DNA of 15,193 nucleotides, from assembly GCA_002340255.1 (NCBI GenBank), contig DDLS01000029.1, positions 1-15,193 on the forward strand, given 5' to 3'. The notes under the pieces are model-generated. The model did no database searches. It was not told the DNA's origin and saw nothing but the letters and a program-made list of their open reading frames with translations. Of this stretch, positions 6,216 to 13,250 are shown in pieces. The DNA comes from Cyanobacteria bacterium UBA2566. Lineage in GTDB: Bacteria > Cyanobacteriota > Cyanobacteriia > Cyanobacteriales > Desertifilaceae. Positions within the stretch are counted from its first letter, which is position 1. Every line of letters starts with the position of its first letter. The translations under genes and the position numbers were made by a program.

Positions 6216-7724
6216 TTACCAAAGCACTAAATAGGGATCGTCTAAGGTTTGGTTAGAGGTGGCGAGAACTTGCTCAAATTGGTTCATCACGATCGCTCTT
6301 TGTTCTAGATTGAGAGTATATAATCCAGTTCCTTGAGCAATAAATAGGGGTTGATTAAGCTCTAATTGAGGACTCAGGTAAAGGCGATCTGATGTTTTCG
6401 GAAGTAGTCCAGGGGGAAGATTGCCTGCGAGCAGTTTGCGCAAGCGATCGCCACAAACTGCCGTATTAATCCCCCGTTGTTCTAACAAGTAGAAAATCTG
6501 CCCCTCGGCGATCGCCTCATTAGGCATGACCCTGAGCAATTCTAACAACAGAAAATAATCACTATATTGATGACGTACCGTATTGAGAACTTGGGGATAG
6601 AGCGGTACATTCGCTAATCCATAAGCTACCCGACTACATTTAGGCGGTTGACCTTGTGGGGTACGGTCTTGGATAATTGCCGCGCTGGGTAGTTTTTGCC
6701 GTAACCAACGGGCGATCGCCACTAAAGATGCACTCCCCCCCGTACACAAAGCCTGGCGTATTGCTTGGGGGGCGACTCCCGTCTTGACAAACAGGCGATT
6801 AATCTCCCGATTCAGGGCACGCAAAAAAGGCACAAACACCTTCATCTCTAAATCGCGACGCTGAATAGTCCACTTTTGCTGCTTGAGGCGTACTGTAATC
6901 TGGTTTTGTGCCTGAAGTCTATGCTTAACCTCTCTGGCGATCGCCAATAACCCCTGACCCCAATCTGAACGTCCCAAATATTGACTAAAGTGATAACGGC
7001 TTTCTAAATCCACCTCTCCCACTTGGGGCAACTTTATTCCCTGCTCTTGCTCTAATGAAGCAGATAATAATGGATAGTCCACATTCAATAACAATTGAAC
7101 AATAATATCCTGATCGATCGCATCTCCCCCATAAGCCAAAGATCCCAAATGGAAATTTTCCGGCTTGAGTTGGGATTTGTTTAACGGAACATCCACCAGA
7201 GCAAACTCCGTCATCGTTGCTCCCGAATCTAGAATCAATGTTGCGCCTTGCCATTGAGTACCCTGAGCCGTATCACGCAACTCTGATATGACTAAAGCAA
7301 TTGGCTCTTCTAAGAACAGAATTTGGTGAGGTCGATCGACCCAACCTGTCCTTAAAATTGCCTCTCGCAGATTAAAGCGATAGGCATCACTCCAATGGGC
7401 TGGACAGCCCACAATCACTCCACTTAACTGAGTCCAAACCTCTTGGCTATACTCTTCTTGCTCATTCGCCATCCCTTGCAACTGGGACACCATCTCCTCA
7501 ATAATTGAGTCCCCATCGACCCCAGGTAAACCCCAATCTAAGCAAAGTTTTAGAGACACCCCAACCTGGGTTCGCTCAGTTGGGAAACGCTCCCAGGGAT
7601 AAAAACAGCGTGTTGAGTAATTGAGTAACACGGCTGAAATGCCGGTTGTTCCCCAATCGATTCCCAAATACCACAGCGGATTTTGCCCATCAGAATGGCT
7701 CTTCACACTTCTGCTCTCTCTCAT
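6216..7724 (-). CDS. Hsp70/actin-fold ATPase-like protein without canonical substrate-binding domain
   Basis: The 502-residue protein has an Hsp70-type nucleotide-binding domain. Phosphate-1 loop: YLGIDWGTTG (19-28). Connect/hinge-like LEEPIAL (138-144). Phosphate-2: LILDSGATMTEF (163-174). Hsp70-like GGDAID (199-204). Helical EVKHRL (265-270). Adenosine motif CTGGSAS (327-333). After about residue 375 the usual beta-sandwich substrate domain is absent. Instead there is a shorter C-terminal part containing LLLELLRVMPNEAIAEG and NLPPGLLP, which I do not recognise. It should bind ATP and change shape on hydrolysis; its partner is presumably the product of the gene 8 bases upstream on the same strand. 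That spacing implies cotranscription and coupled translation. It is not DnaK: too short and too diverged. Cellular role is unknown. Confidence 0.82.
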   Translation of the reverse strand: MRESRSVKSHSDGQNPLWYLGIDWGTTGISAVLLNYSTRCFYPWERFPTERTQVGVSLKLCLDWGLPGVDGDSIIEEMVSQLQGMANEQEEYSQEVWTQLSGVIVGCPAHWSDAYRFNLREAILRTGWVDRPHQILFLEEPIALVISELRDTAQGTQWQGATLILDSGATMTEFALVDVPLNKSQLKPENFHLGSLAYGGDAIDQDIIVQLLLNVDYPLLSASLEQEQGIKLPQVGEVDLESRYHFSQYLGRSDWGQGLLAIAREVKHRLQAQNQITVRLKQQKWTIQRRDLEMKVFVPFLRALNREINRLFVKTGVAPQAIRQALCTGGSASLVAIARWLRQKLPSAAIIQDRTPQGQPPKCSRVAYGLANVPLYPQVLNTVRHQYSDYFLLLELLRVMPNEAIAEGQIFYLLEQRGINTAVCGDRLRKLLAGNLPPGLLPKTSDRLYLSPQLELNQPLFIAQGTGLYTLNLEQRAIVMNQFEQVLATSNQTLDDPYLVLW

Positions 7725-7732
7725 TCTCAGAA

Positions 7733-10399
7733 TTAATTTTTCTTCAAAGAATTCAATGGTGGCTCAGGATCGTCATCATCTGCCAACCCTTCAAAGACAT
7801 CATTTAGGGTCAAGGTTTCTTCTAAAGTTTCTTCTACAGTTGTTCCATCAGGTTCACTTGATGCTGGTAGGGATTCATCTACGTTTACCGTTTCTCCCCG
7901 CAAAAATCCTTCAAACATGTTTTCTATCGTCGATGTGCCTTTTGGCGATCGCCCAGCGGATGGATCGATAGCGTCCTTATTTCCCTGATTGTATTTTTCA
8001 AACACATTATCTACGGTAATGGATTTCGGCTCTTCGGTGTCTAAATTCTCAGACTCTTCCCCAAACACTGTATCGATACTTAAAGACTCCGGTAAGTTGA
8101 GACTGCTTTCATCCTCCCACAGGCCAGTTAAATCTGCTGCTTCTTCCTCTGGAGTTGACTCCTGGAATGTTTGCTCTTCTGGGAATCCTTCAAATAAACT
8201 ATCTACTCTTACTCCAGATTCAGAATTTTCTCGATCTTCAGGTTCTTCTTCTCCTGCCAAAATTCCTGACTCGGGAGGAGTTAAAATTTCATTGAGGAAA
8301 TTCTCCGTATTCAGGGGAGTCTCCTCTTCATTCATAAGAGACTCTTCTTCAGGAGCGGAAATTGTGGGACTGGCGGGTTCTAAATTCCCAAATAGATCCG
8401 TAACTTGCTCTTCTGGAACTGACTCAGGAACGGGAGAAGTTCCCTCACCTTCGAGACTAAATAAATCCTGACTTAACTGTTCTAAGACTTCGCCCTGTAA
8501 ATTTAACTGACTGACTTCCTGTGCTTCTTGGATCTCGGTGGGTAATAAGACTTCATCGGGAGAAGCAGAGATATAAAGATCTTCTGTGGCGTTTAAGGGG
8601 GCTTCGTCGGCCCAATGGGTTTCTAGGCTCTCCGATATAATCTGAGGTGGTGAATCTTCTTCGCCGAATAATTCCATAAAAGTTTCTAGAGATACCGGAT
8701 CTTCTACTTGGGAAGGAGCCGGAGCGCCTTCAAATAAATCTGATTCTAGAACTGAAGAGGGTGAGGATAAGTCAGTTGCAGGGAATTCCTCTGCGGCTAA
8801 AGGTTCTTGTGGCTCGTCTGTTTGGGCTTCAACATCACCTAGTCCTTCAAATAAATCTGATTCTAGGGTTTCGGCGATCGCCTCTTCATCTACGGGTTGC
8901 TCCCCTTGTTCTTCTGGTGCTGCGATCGCCTCTACATTCAATTCTGGCTCAGGTTCTTCGGCAATTTCATCCACTTCTGCCTCTTCTGCAAACTCTTGCA
9001 GGGGATCATCGGATTCTCCCTCATCTTCCCTTTCACCTGTTGTAAACCGATCGGAAGCAAACAGTGCATCATAAAATTCATCACCTTCCATCTCCTCTTC
9101 TAGGAGCCGATCGGCATCCGCTGATGGTTCATTAGAGAGTCGATCGATTTGATCCTCTTCGATTGCTGCAATTTCAACACTCTCTTCAACCTCTTCAAAT
9201 TGTTCAAAAAACTCCAACCCGATCTCTTCATCAAGATCTACTAACTCTTCTAATTCCTCTGCATTCTCATCATCTATGGATTCCGGTTCAAAGCTATCCT
9301 CTTCCTCCTCAACCTCTTGGGCTAACTCAACCGACTCGGTTAAATGTTGGGGATCGCTAGGTTGGACAACAGGGCGATCGGGAGGATCTGAGGTTTGGGC
9401 ATTTTGGGCTGCTCGATCGGTTTCAGGAGCGATCGCCGAAGGAGTCAGGGATTTTCCCCCACTCGGTGTTTCCAATGTTTCTCCCAAAGAGTCTTCAGAA
9501 CGGCTTTGAATATAAGAAGATGCTTCTCGTCCTAACTGGGATGCTAACCGATTGACCAAGGCACTAAACATCACCTCGCCCTGTTGACCCAAGCTATACA
9601 TATGCTCAACTCCTTGGGTCATTGATTCACTATAGCTTTGAAGATTACTTTGCAGTGTCTCAAAAACTACATTGATAGATGCATCTAAGGTTTTGAGGAG
9701 TTTATCCGATTGAGCTTGCAGTGCCCTCAATTGTTCGAGTCGTTCTTGGGGAGTCAGCAGAGCTGGATCGGTGCTACTATCGGCAGCCAGAATTGGATCG
9801 TGGGGTTCGCGGGACTGATATTGCAGCAATTCTACCTGCAAATCCGCTAAATTCTGAGCTACCTGTTGGGTTAAACTTTGTGCACAGCGATCGATCAGAG
9901 TTTGGAAAAACTCAGTCATCATTTTCTGAGATTGACCTGACATCGCATTCTTGCCGCGCTGTTGATCCAGATATTGCAGTTCCTGGCGCATCTGTTCCCG
10001 CTGGTTTTGTAGGGCAGCAATTTCTTCTTGCAAGGGGATCAGAATGCTCGATCGCAAATCTTGCACCACAGCTTGCACAATTTGTTGATTTGCTGAGTTC
10101 TGTGGTTCTAGTATAGGTTGGCGCTCTTGGGAAAGATCCGCCCCCAGTAAGGAAAGACGACGGCGACTGCCAGGAGTCGAACGGCTTGAGGGAGGAAGTT
10201 GACCTTTGGCAGCAGGGCGTTGAGTTGGGGAAAGGGGTAAACTGCCCAAATACTCCCGAACCCGTCTTAAAACTCGACGTTGTTGGCTCACCTCTCCCGC
10301 CATCACCCAGGGAAGGCGAGACTGGGTTTTGGATAGCACACTATCGATTTCTGTTATCAGTGCTTGACGCTGGTCAGTCTGAGGTGTCACAATCGTCAT
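7733..10399 (-). CDS. Large acidic multi-motif protein, first gene of a two-gene unit with the Hsp70-like ATPase
   Basis: This 888-residue protein is not a family I can name. Residues 1-55 are a basic helical head (VMAGEVSQQRRVLRRVREYLG), 56-100 a Pro/Ser/Arg-rich linker, and 103-300 long Gln/Leu-rich helices, probably coiled coil. From about 300 to the end it is very rich in Glu, Asp, Ser and Pro and likely disordered. Set in this tail are about eleven short hydrophobic-Phe motifs, the best being ESDLFEGL (513-520), ESDLFEGA (552-559), VDSLFEGF (732-739), IENMFEGF (825-832) and LNDVFEGL (865-872). Weaker copies have their Phe at 447, 578, 647, 670, 779 and 800. Repeated short motifs in a disordered acidic tail suggest multivalent binding, perhaps to the adjacent ATPase or a shared scaffold. 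No signal peptide or membrane helix is seen, so a cytoplasmic location is likely. Start ATG 10399 has no strong ribosome-binding site. Confidence 0.8.
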   Translation of the reverse strand: MTIVTPQTDQRQALITEIDSVLSKTQSRLPWVMAGEVSQQRRVLRRVREYLGSLPLSPTQRPAAKGQLPPSSRSTPGSRRRLSLLGADLSQERQPILEPQNSANQQIVQAVVQDLRSSILIPLQEEIAALQNQREQMRQELQYLDQQRGKNAMSGQSQKMMTEFFQTLIDRCAQSLTQQVAQNLADLQVELLQYQSREPHDPILAADSSTDPALLTPQERLEQLRALQAQSDKLLKTLDASINVVFETLQSNLQSYSESMTQGVEHMYSLGQQGEVMFSALVNRLASQLGREASSYIQSRSEDSLGETLETPSGGKSLTPSAIAPETDRAAQNAQTSDPPDRPVVQPSDPQHLTESVELAQEVEEEEDSFEPESIDDENAEELEELVDLDEEIGLEFFEQFEEVEESVEIAAIEEDQIDRLSNEPSADADRLLEEEMEGDEFYDALFASDRFTTGEREDEGESDDPLQEFAEEAEVDEIAEEPEPELNVEAIAAPEEQGEQPVDEEAIAETLESDLFEGLGDVEAQTDEPQEPLAAEEFPATDLSSPSSVLESDLFEGAPAPSQVEDPVSLETFMELFGEEDSPPQIISESLETHWADEAPLNATEDLYISASPDEVLLPTEIQEAQEVSQLNLQGEVLEQLSQDLFSLEGEGTSPVPESVPEEQVTDLFGNLEPASPTISAPEEESLMNEEETPLNTENFLNEILTPPESGILAGEEEPEDRENSESGVRVDSLFEGFPEEQTFQESTPEEEAADLTGLWEDESSLNLPESLSIDTVFGEESENLDTEEPKSITVDNVFEKYNQGNKDAIDPSAGRSPKGTSTIENMFEGFLRGETVNVDESLPASSEPDGTTVEETLEETLTLNDVFEGLADDDDPEPPLNSLKKN
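8727..8866 (-). repeat. Exact 23-bp direct repeat encoding the LESDLFEG motif
   Basis: Positions 8727-8749 and 8844-8866 are identical over 23 bases and encode the same residues (LESDLFEG, one base short of complete) in two motif copies. The shorter CCTTCAAATAAA recurs near 8187, and CCTTCAAA near 7786 and 7909. DNA-level identity suggests recent duplication or gene conversion between motif units. Confidence 0.8.
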
Positions 10400-10677
10400 C
10401 CCTAACTATACGTTCGGTCGGTTTTGCTGAAGGTGGGCATACTGCAAGCAGTTTAAGTCAAAACTGGGTAAGAAGGGGGGATTTGATGCGAAAATTAACT
10501 TTATCTTACTTTATGAGTTCACGTTATTGAGGGCGATCGCCCCTATTGACTGATAAATCTTGTAGATTTTGAGGCACTTTACGTTATGATTGCCTTATCG
10601 TTTAGGTTGTAAACCCATGGCCTGCCCTCAGCCGTCGTCATTTCCGCTTTTAGTCTTTTAAATCGCACATTACCCCT
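10400..10677. other. Divergent intergenic region between the 888-residue protein and the CRP-type regulator
   Basis: This spacer of 278 bases has no convincing gene. It contains one HIP1 octamer near 10532, a purine run (AAGAAGGGGGG) before a 14-codon open frame that I reject, and a -10-like TATGAT toward the plus-strand gene. It must hold promoters for both directions. I did not find a TGTGA-N6-TCACA site for self-regulation by the neighbouring CRP-type protein. Confidence 0.5.
10560..10590 (+). promoter_or_regulatory. Possible promoter of the CRP/FNR-type gene
   Basis: TATGAT at 10585-10590 is a good -10 match. TTGTAG at 10560-10565 could be the -35, but the spacer is 19 bases, longer than ideal. 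It would leave a leader of roughly 80 bases before ATG 10678. Confidence 0.3.
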
Positions 10678-11385
10678 ATGGTAGAACGACACAAGTCTCG
10701 TGGTGAATTGAATCAGCGTGAACTCATTAAATCAGCCCCCTTTTTTGAAGGGTTACCGGAGGAGATTGTTGAACGGACGACGGCGCAAGTGGTGGTGCGA
10801 GAACATCCTTCTAACCAGGTCATCCTATTGGAAAATGATTGGGGTAGCTCGGTTTATTTTATTTTGGAAGGATGGGTTAAGATTCGCACTTATAATTTAG
10901 ATGGTAAAGAGGTTACCCTCAATATTATTGGTAAGGGGGAGTTATTTGGAGAAATGGCTCCCCTCGAAGAGGTCCCACGCTCTACTGATGTGATTACCCT
11001 CGCCCCAACCACGATTGGTAATATGCCTGCTAGTGATTTTGTTAACCTAATTCATACAGAACCGAAGGCGGGTATCCGGTTGGCCCAATTGATGGCGCGT
11101 CGCTTACGACAAGTCAACCGACGGTTACGACTGCGGGAGTCTGATAGTACCTCCCGGGTAGCAGATATCCTCTTATTTTTGGCGGATGGTCAAGGGACGA
11201 AAACGGCTGAGGGTGTAGAAATTCCGAATCTTCCCCATCGGGAATTAAGTAGTTTGAGTGGATTAGCACGTGAAACAGTTACCAGAGTTTTAAGTAAATT
11301 GGAAAAGAAAAAGTTGATTGTGCGCCCCGATCGCGATACTCTTTGTATTCCAGATTTGGGTGCTTTAGAGCGACTGATGGTTTAA
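10678..11385 (+). CDS. CRP/FNR family transcriptional regulator, probably cAMP-responsive
   Basis: This 235-residue regulator has a cyclic-nucleotide-binding beta-barrel (about 20-125), a dimer helix (130-160) and a C-terminal winged helix (160-230). The phosphate-binding cassette reads LFGEMAPLEEVPRST (89-103). Its Glu 92 and Arg101-Ser102 match the residues that hold cAMP in E. coli CRP, so cAMP or a related nucleotide is the likely ligand. The recognition helix ARETVTR (197-203) keeps the Arg-Glu-...-Arg pattern of CRP, pointing to a TGTGA-like half-site. No Fe-S cysteine cluster of the FNR type is present, and the N-terminus does not resemble NtcA. It may be one of the SYCRP-like cyanobacterial proteins, but I cannot assign which. 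ATG 10678 lacks a clear ribosome-binding site. It is followed by a DUF2232 gene after 20 bases. Confidence 0.88.
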   Translation: MVERHKSRGELNQRELIKSAPFFEGLPEEIVERTTAQVVVREHPSNQVILLENDWGSSVYFILEGWVKIRTYNLDGKEVTLNIIGKGELFGEMAPLEEVPRSTDVITLAPTTIGNMPASDFVNLIHTEPKAGIRLAQLMARRLRQVNRRLRLRESDSTSRVADILLFLADGQGTKTAEGVEIPNLPHRELSSLSGLARETVTRVLSKLEKKKLIVRPDRDTLCIPDLGALERLMV

Positions 11386-11386
11386 T

Positions 11387-11414
11387 GGGTAATAGGTAAT
11401 AGGTAATGGGTAAT
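11387..11414. repeat. Four-unit heptamer repeat bridging the regulator and DUF2232 genes
   Basis: GGGTAAT, AGGTAAT, AGGTAAT and GGGTAAT fill 11387-11414 without gaps. The repeat starts one base after the regulator's stop codon, and its third unit supplies the ATG (11406-11408) of the next gene, with AGG triplets 2 and 9 bases upstream as the only Shine-Dalgarno-like sequence. Confidence 0.85.
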
Positions 11415-12050
11415 CAGAAACCGGAGAGTCAGGTTAATCTGACCTTACCTCTAGTAGAATCAGCGTTTTTGGCAAGTACTTCTAGTCTGATTTGGTTGGT
11501 GAATTATTATTTTCCACCAGGGCCGTTATTACGGATCTTTTTTCCCGTACCGATCGCCTTAGCCTATTTGCGCTGGGGAAGTCGCAATGCTTGGATGACT
11601 ATGACGGTAACGGGTTTGCTCTTAACCGTTTTAATGGGGCCAACCCGCAGTATCCTGTTTCTAATTCCCTTTGGACTGTTGGGAGTGCAGTTGGGAATGA
11701 TGTGGAAGCGGGGAGCGAGTTGGTTTGTATCTATTGGTTTAGGAACGCTGTTGGGAGCGATCGGATTTTTCTTTAAAATTTGGTTAGTGTCCATTCTCCT
11801 GGGTGAGGATTTATGGCTGTATCTGATGGCACAGGTGACTAGCTTGATCGATTGGATCTTCCTGAAGTTGGGATTATTGGCCGAGCCGGATATCACGATC
11901 GTACAGGCGATCGCCGTAGTCATGATTTTAGTCAATAATTTGATCTATTTGTTCGTTGTCCATTTGGTCTCTAGTTTGCTTCTCGAAAAGTTGGGTAACC
12001 CCATTCCATTGCCTCCCGCTTGGGTGGAAATTCTGTTAGATCGAGAGTAG
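11406..12050 (+). CDS. DUF2232 family multi-pass membrane protein
   Basis: The 214-residue protein is mostly hydrophobic with about six to seven membrane helices. Wording such as ESAFLASTSSLIWLVNYYFPPGPLLRIFFPVPIALAYLRWG, GPTRSILFLIPFGLLG and the polar C-terminal LPPAWVEIL is that of cyanobacterial DUF2232 proteins. The family resembles substrate-binding S components of energy-coupling-factor vitamin transporters (YybS-like), but its function is unproven. ATG 11406 is the only plausible start and is made by the heptamer repeat. The CobT-like gene follows after 43 bases in the same direction. That neighbour raises the possibility of a corrinoid or precursor transport role, which is inference only. 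Confidence 0.82.
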   Translation: MGNQKPESQVNLTLPLVESAFLASTSSLIWLVNYYFPPGPLLRIFFPVPIALAYLRWGSRNAWMTMTVTGLLLTVLMGPTRSILFLIPFGLLGVQLGMMWKRGASWFVSIGLGTLLGAIGFFFKIWLVSILLGEDLWLYLMAQVTSLIDWIFLKLGLLAEPDITIVQAIAVVMILVNNLIYLFVVHLVSSLLLEKLGNPIPLPPAWVEILLDRE

Positions 12051-12053
12051 TTT

Positions 12054-12067
12054 GGGGAATGGGGAAT
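12054..12067. repeat. Heptamer repeat after the DUF2232 gene
   Basis: GGGGAAT occurs twice in tandem (12054-12067), with a degenerate third unit (GGGGGAGAAT) following. It begins three bases after the DUF2232 stop codon. Confidence 0.75.
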
Positions 12068-12093
12068 GGGGGAGAATCGAATGGTTCACTGAT

Positions 12094-13185
12094 ATGATTT
12101 CTGTTTACACTGAGTTCGATCGAGGGCAGTATTGGTTAAATAAGTATCGTAAAAGTCGCCCCCATTTTGCTTGTATTCTCGGTTTCACAGAAACGGCATT
12201 AATTCCAGGAATCTCTGCTGCCGGGGCAACGCCAGAAGACCGGCGCTATACCTGTTTGGCAGATGCTGAATTTTTATACAATGGGGTGACTCCGAAATAT
12301 GCTTATCCGTTACCTCCCTTACATGCCGGTATTTCTCCCGTCTTTATCTCCCGTGCTATTTGTGAAGCGCTCCAGATTCCCATTACTTTGTTGAATGCGG
12401 GATTACCTATTCCTCCCCCTGTAGAAGCGGTAGATTTGGGGGGGACTCCTGCCTTCTGTGTCAGTAGCGGACAAGCTTTAGATCGAGAAAGGGTTCGTCA
12501 TCTGTTTAACCAAGGGCAAAAATGGGGAACACAGTTAGCTCAACACACCGATTATTTGATTATCGGTGAATGTGTGGTGGGCGGAACAACCACCGCATTA
12601 AGTATTTTGACAGGGTTGGGATGGCCAGCATCAGGTAAAGTGAACAGTAGTCATCCCACCTGTAACCACGCTCAGAAAATAGAGGTGGTGAAGCAGGGGT
12701 TAGAGCATGCAAGATGGTTCGATCGGCCCGGATCGGTGTGGGAATTAATGGCAGCAGTAGGCGATCCCATGCAACCGGTAGCTGCTGGAATGGCAATCGC
12801 CGCGAGTCAATATTGTGGTGTTCTCTTGGCTGGCGGCACTCAACTGTTAGCTGTGTATGGCTTAATGCAAGCTATTGCTCAGGAGGAAAACCAGATTTGG
12901 GATACGTCTGAAGTGGTGGTGGGAACAACGCGATGGGTGGCTGAAGATCCAACGGGAGACACGGTTGGTTTAGCGAAACTATTACCTCCAGTTCCATTGA
13001 TGGCAACCCAACTGAGTTTTGCTAAGTCTAACTATCACTCCCTTCAAATGTATGAACAAGGGTTCGTAAAAGAAGGTGTTGGTGCGGGGGGTTGTGCGAT
13101 CGCCGCTACCCTGTGCCAAAATTGGAGACGAAAAGACCTCCTTGAGGCGATCGAAACCTTAATCGACCGTTATTCTCATGGGTAA
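12094..13185 (+). CDS. cobT: CobT-like nicotinate-nucleotide phosphoribosyltransferase family protein (UPF0284)
   Basis: The 363-residue protein belongs to the cyanobacterial/archaeal CobT-like group (UPF0284, TIGR00303), related to the enzymes that transfer phosphoribose from nicotinate mononucleotide to the lower-ligand base of cobalamin-type cofactors. Visible blocks include LGFTETALIPGISAAGATP (29-47), PLPPLHAGISPVFISRA (72-88), LNAGLPIP (100-107), GECVVGGTTTALSILTGLG (158-176) and the C-terminal EGVGAGG (327-333). The Glu of that last block corresponds to the catalytic base of CobT. Cyanobacteria mostly make pseudocobalamin with adenine as lower base, so the base used here is open. The frame extends back to a TTG at 12052 inside a heptamer repeat; ATG 12094 is preferred because the family begins close to there. 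The stop TAA lies within another heptamer repeat. It is probably cotranscribed with the DUF2232 gene. Confidence 0.85.
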   Translation: MISVYTEFDRGQYWLNKYRKSRPHFACILGFTETALIPGISAAGATPEDRRYTCLADAEFLYNGVTPKYAYPLPPLHAGISPVFISRAICEALQIPITLLNAGLPIPPPVEAVDLGGTPAFCVSSGQALDRERVRHLFNQGQKWGTQLAQHTDYLIIGECVVGGTTTALSILTGLGWPASGKVNSSHPTCNHAQKIEVVKQGLEHARWFDRPGSVWELMAAVGDPMQPVAAGMAIAASQYCGVLLAGGTQLLAVYGLMQAIAQEENQIWDTSEVVVGTTRWVAEDPTGDTVGLAKLLPPVPLMATQLSFAKSNYHSLQMYEQGFVKEGVGAGGCAIAATLCQNWRRKDLLEAIETLIDRYSHG

Positions 13186-13193
13186 TGGGTAAT
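13180..13193. repeat. Heptamer repeat overlapping the cobT stop codon
   Basis: GGGTAAT occurs twice (13180-13186, 13187-13193). The first unit supplies the last Gly codon and the TAA stop of the CobT-like gene, so the gene end is set by the repeat. Confidence 0.8.
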
Positions 13194-13213
13194 AGATAGA
13201 TATAGGTCAGTCA

Positions 13214-13246
13214 TTTTCCCTATTTCTTCCCTATTTCCTAGTTCCC
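13214..13246. repeat. Degenerate heptamer-like repeat after the coiled-coil gene
   Basis: Read on the minus strand this is GGGAACT, AGGAAAT, AGGGAAG, AAATAGG and so on: a degenerate relative of the other GGG-rich heptamers. It lies four bases after the stop codon of the minus-strand gene ending at 13251. Confidence 0.5.
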
Positions 13247-13250
13247 AGCG

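Noticed and set aside
7989..8471. Plus-strand open frame of 160 codons inside the acidic protein gene
   Set aside because: It is a Ser-rich mirror of the minus-strand Glu/Ser codons, a common artefact opposite acidic low-complexity genes.
10186..10530. Plus-strand open frame of 114 codons overlapping the start of the 888-residue gene
   Set aside because: Most of it is antisense to the well-supported helical head of the minus-strand gene, and its product has no ordered or family-like features.
10486..10530. 14-codon open frame preceded by a strong purine run, possible leader peptide
   Set aside because: No regulatory-peptide pattern, attenuator or terminator follows, and it ends about 148 bases before the regulator gene.
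10678..11385. Assignment of the CRP/FNR-type regulator as NtcA
   Set aside because: The N-terminus and effector domain do not match NtcA wording, and the cAMP-contact Arg-Ser pair of CRP is present.
11387..11414. Tandem repeats considered as a CRISPR-like array
   Set aside because: Units are 7 bases with no spacers, and no cas genes are present.
12052..12093. TTG-initiated 14-residue extension of the CobT-like protein
   Set aside because: It is encoded by the heptamer repeat and spacer, while the family begins near ATG 12094.
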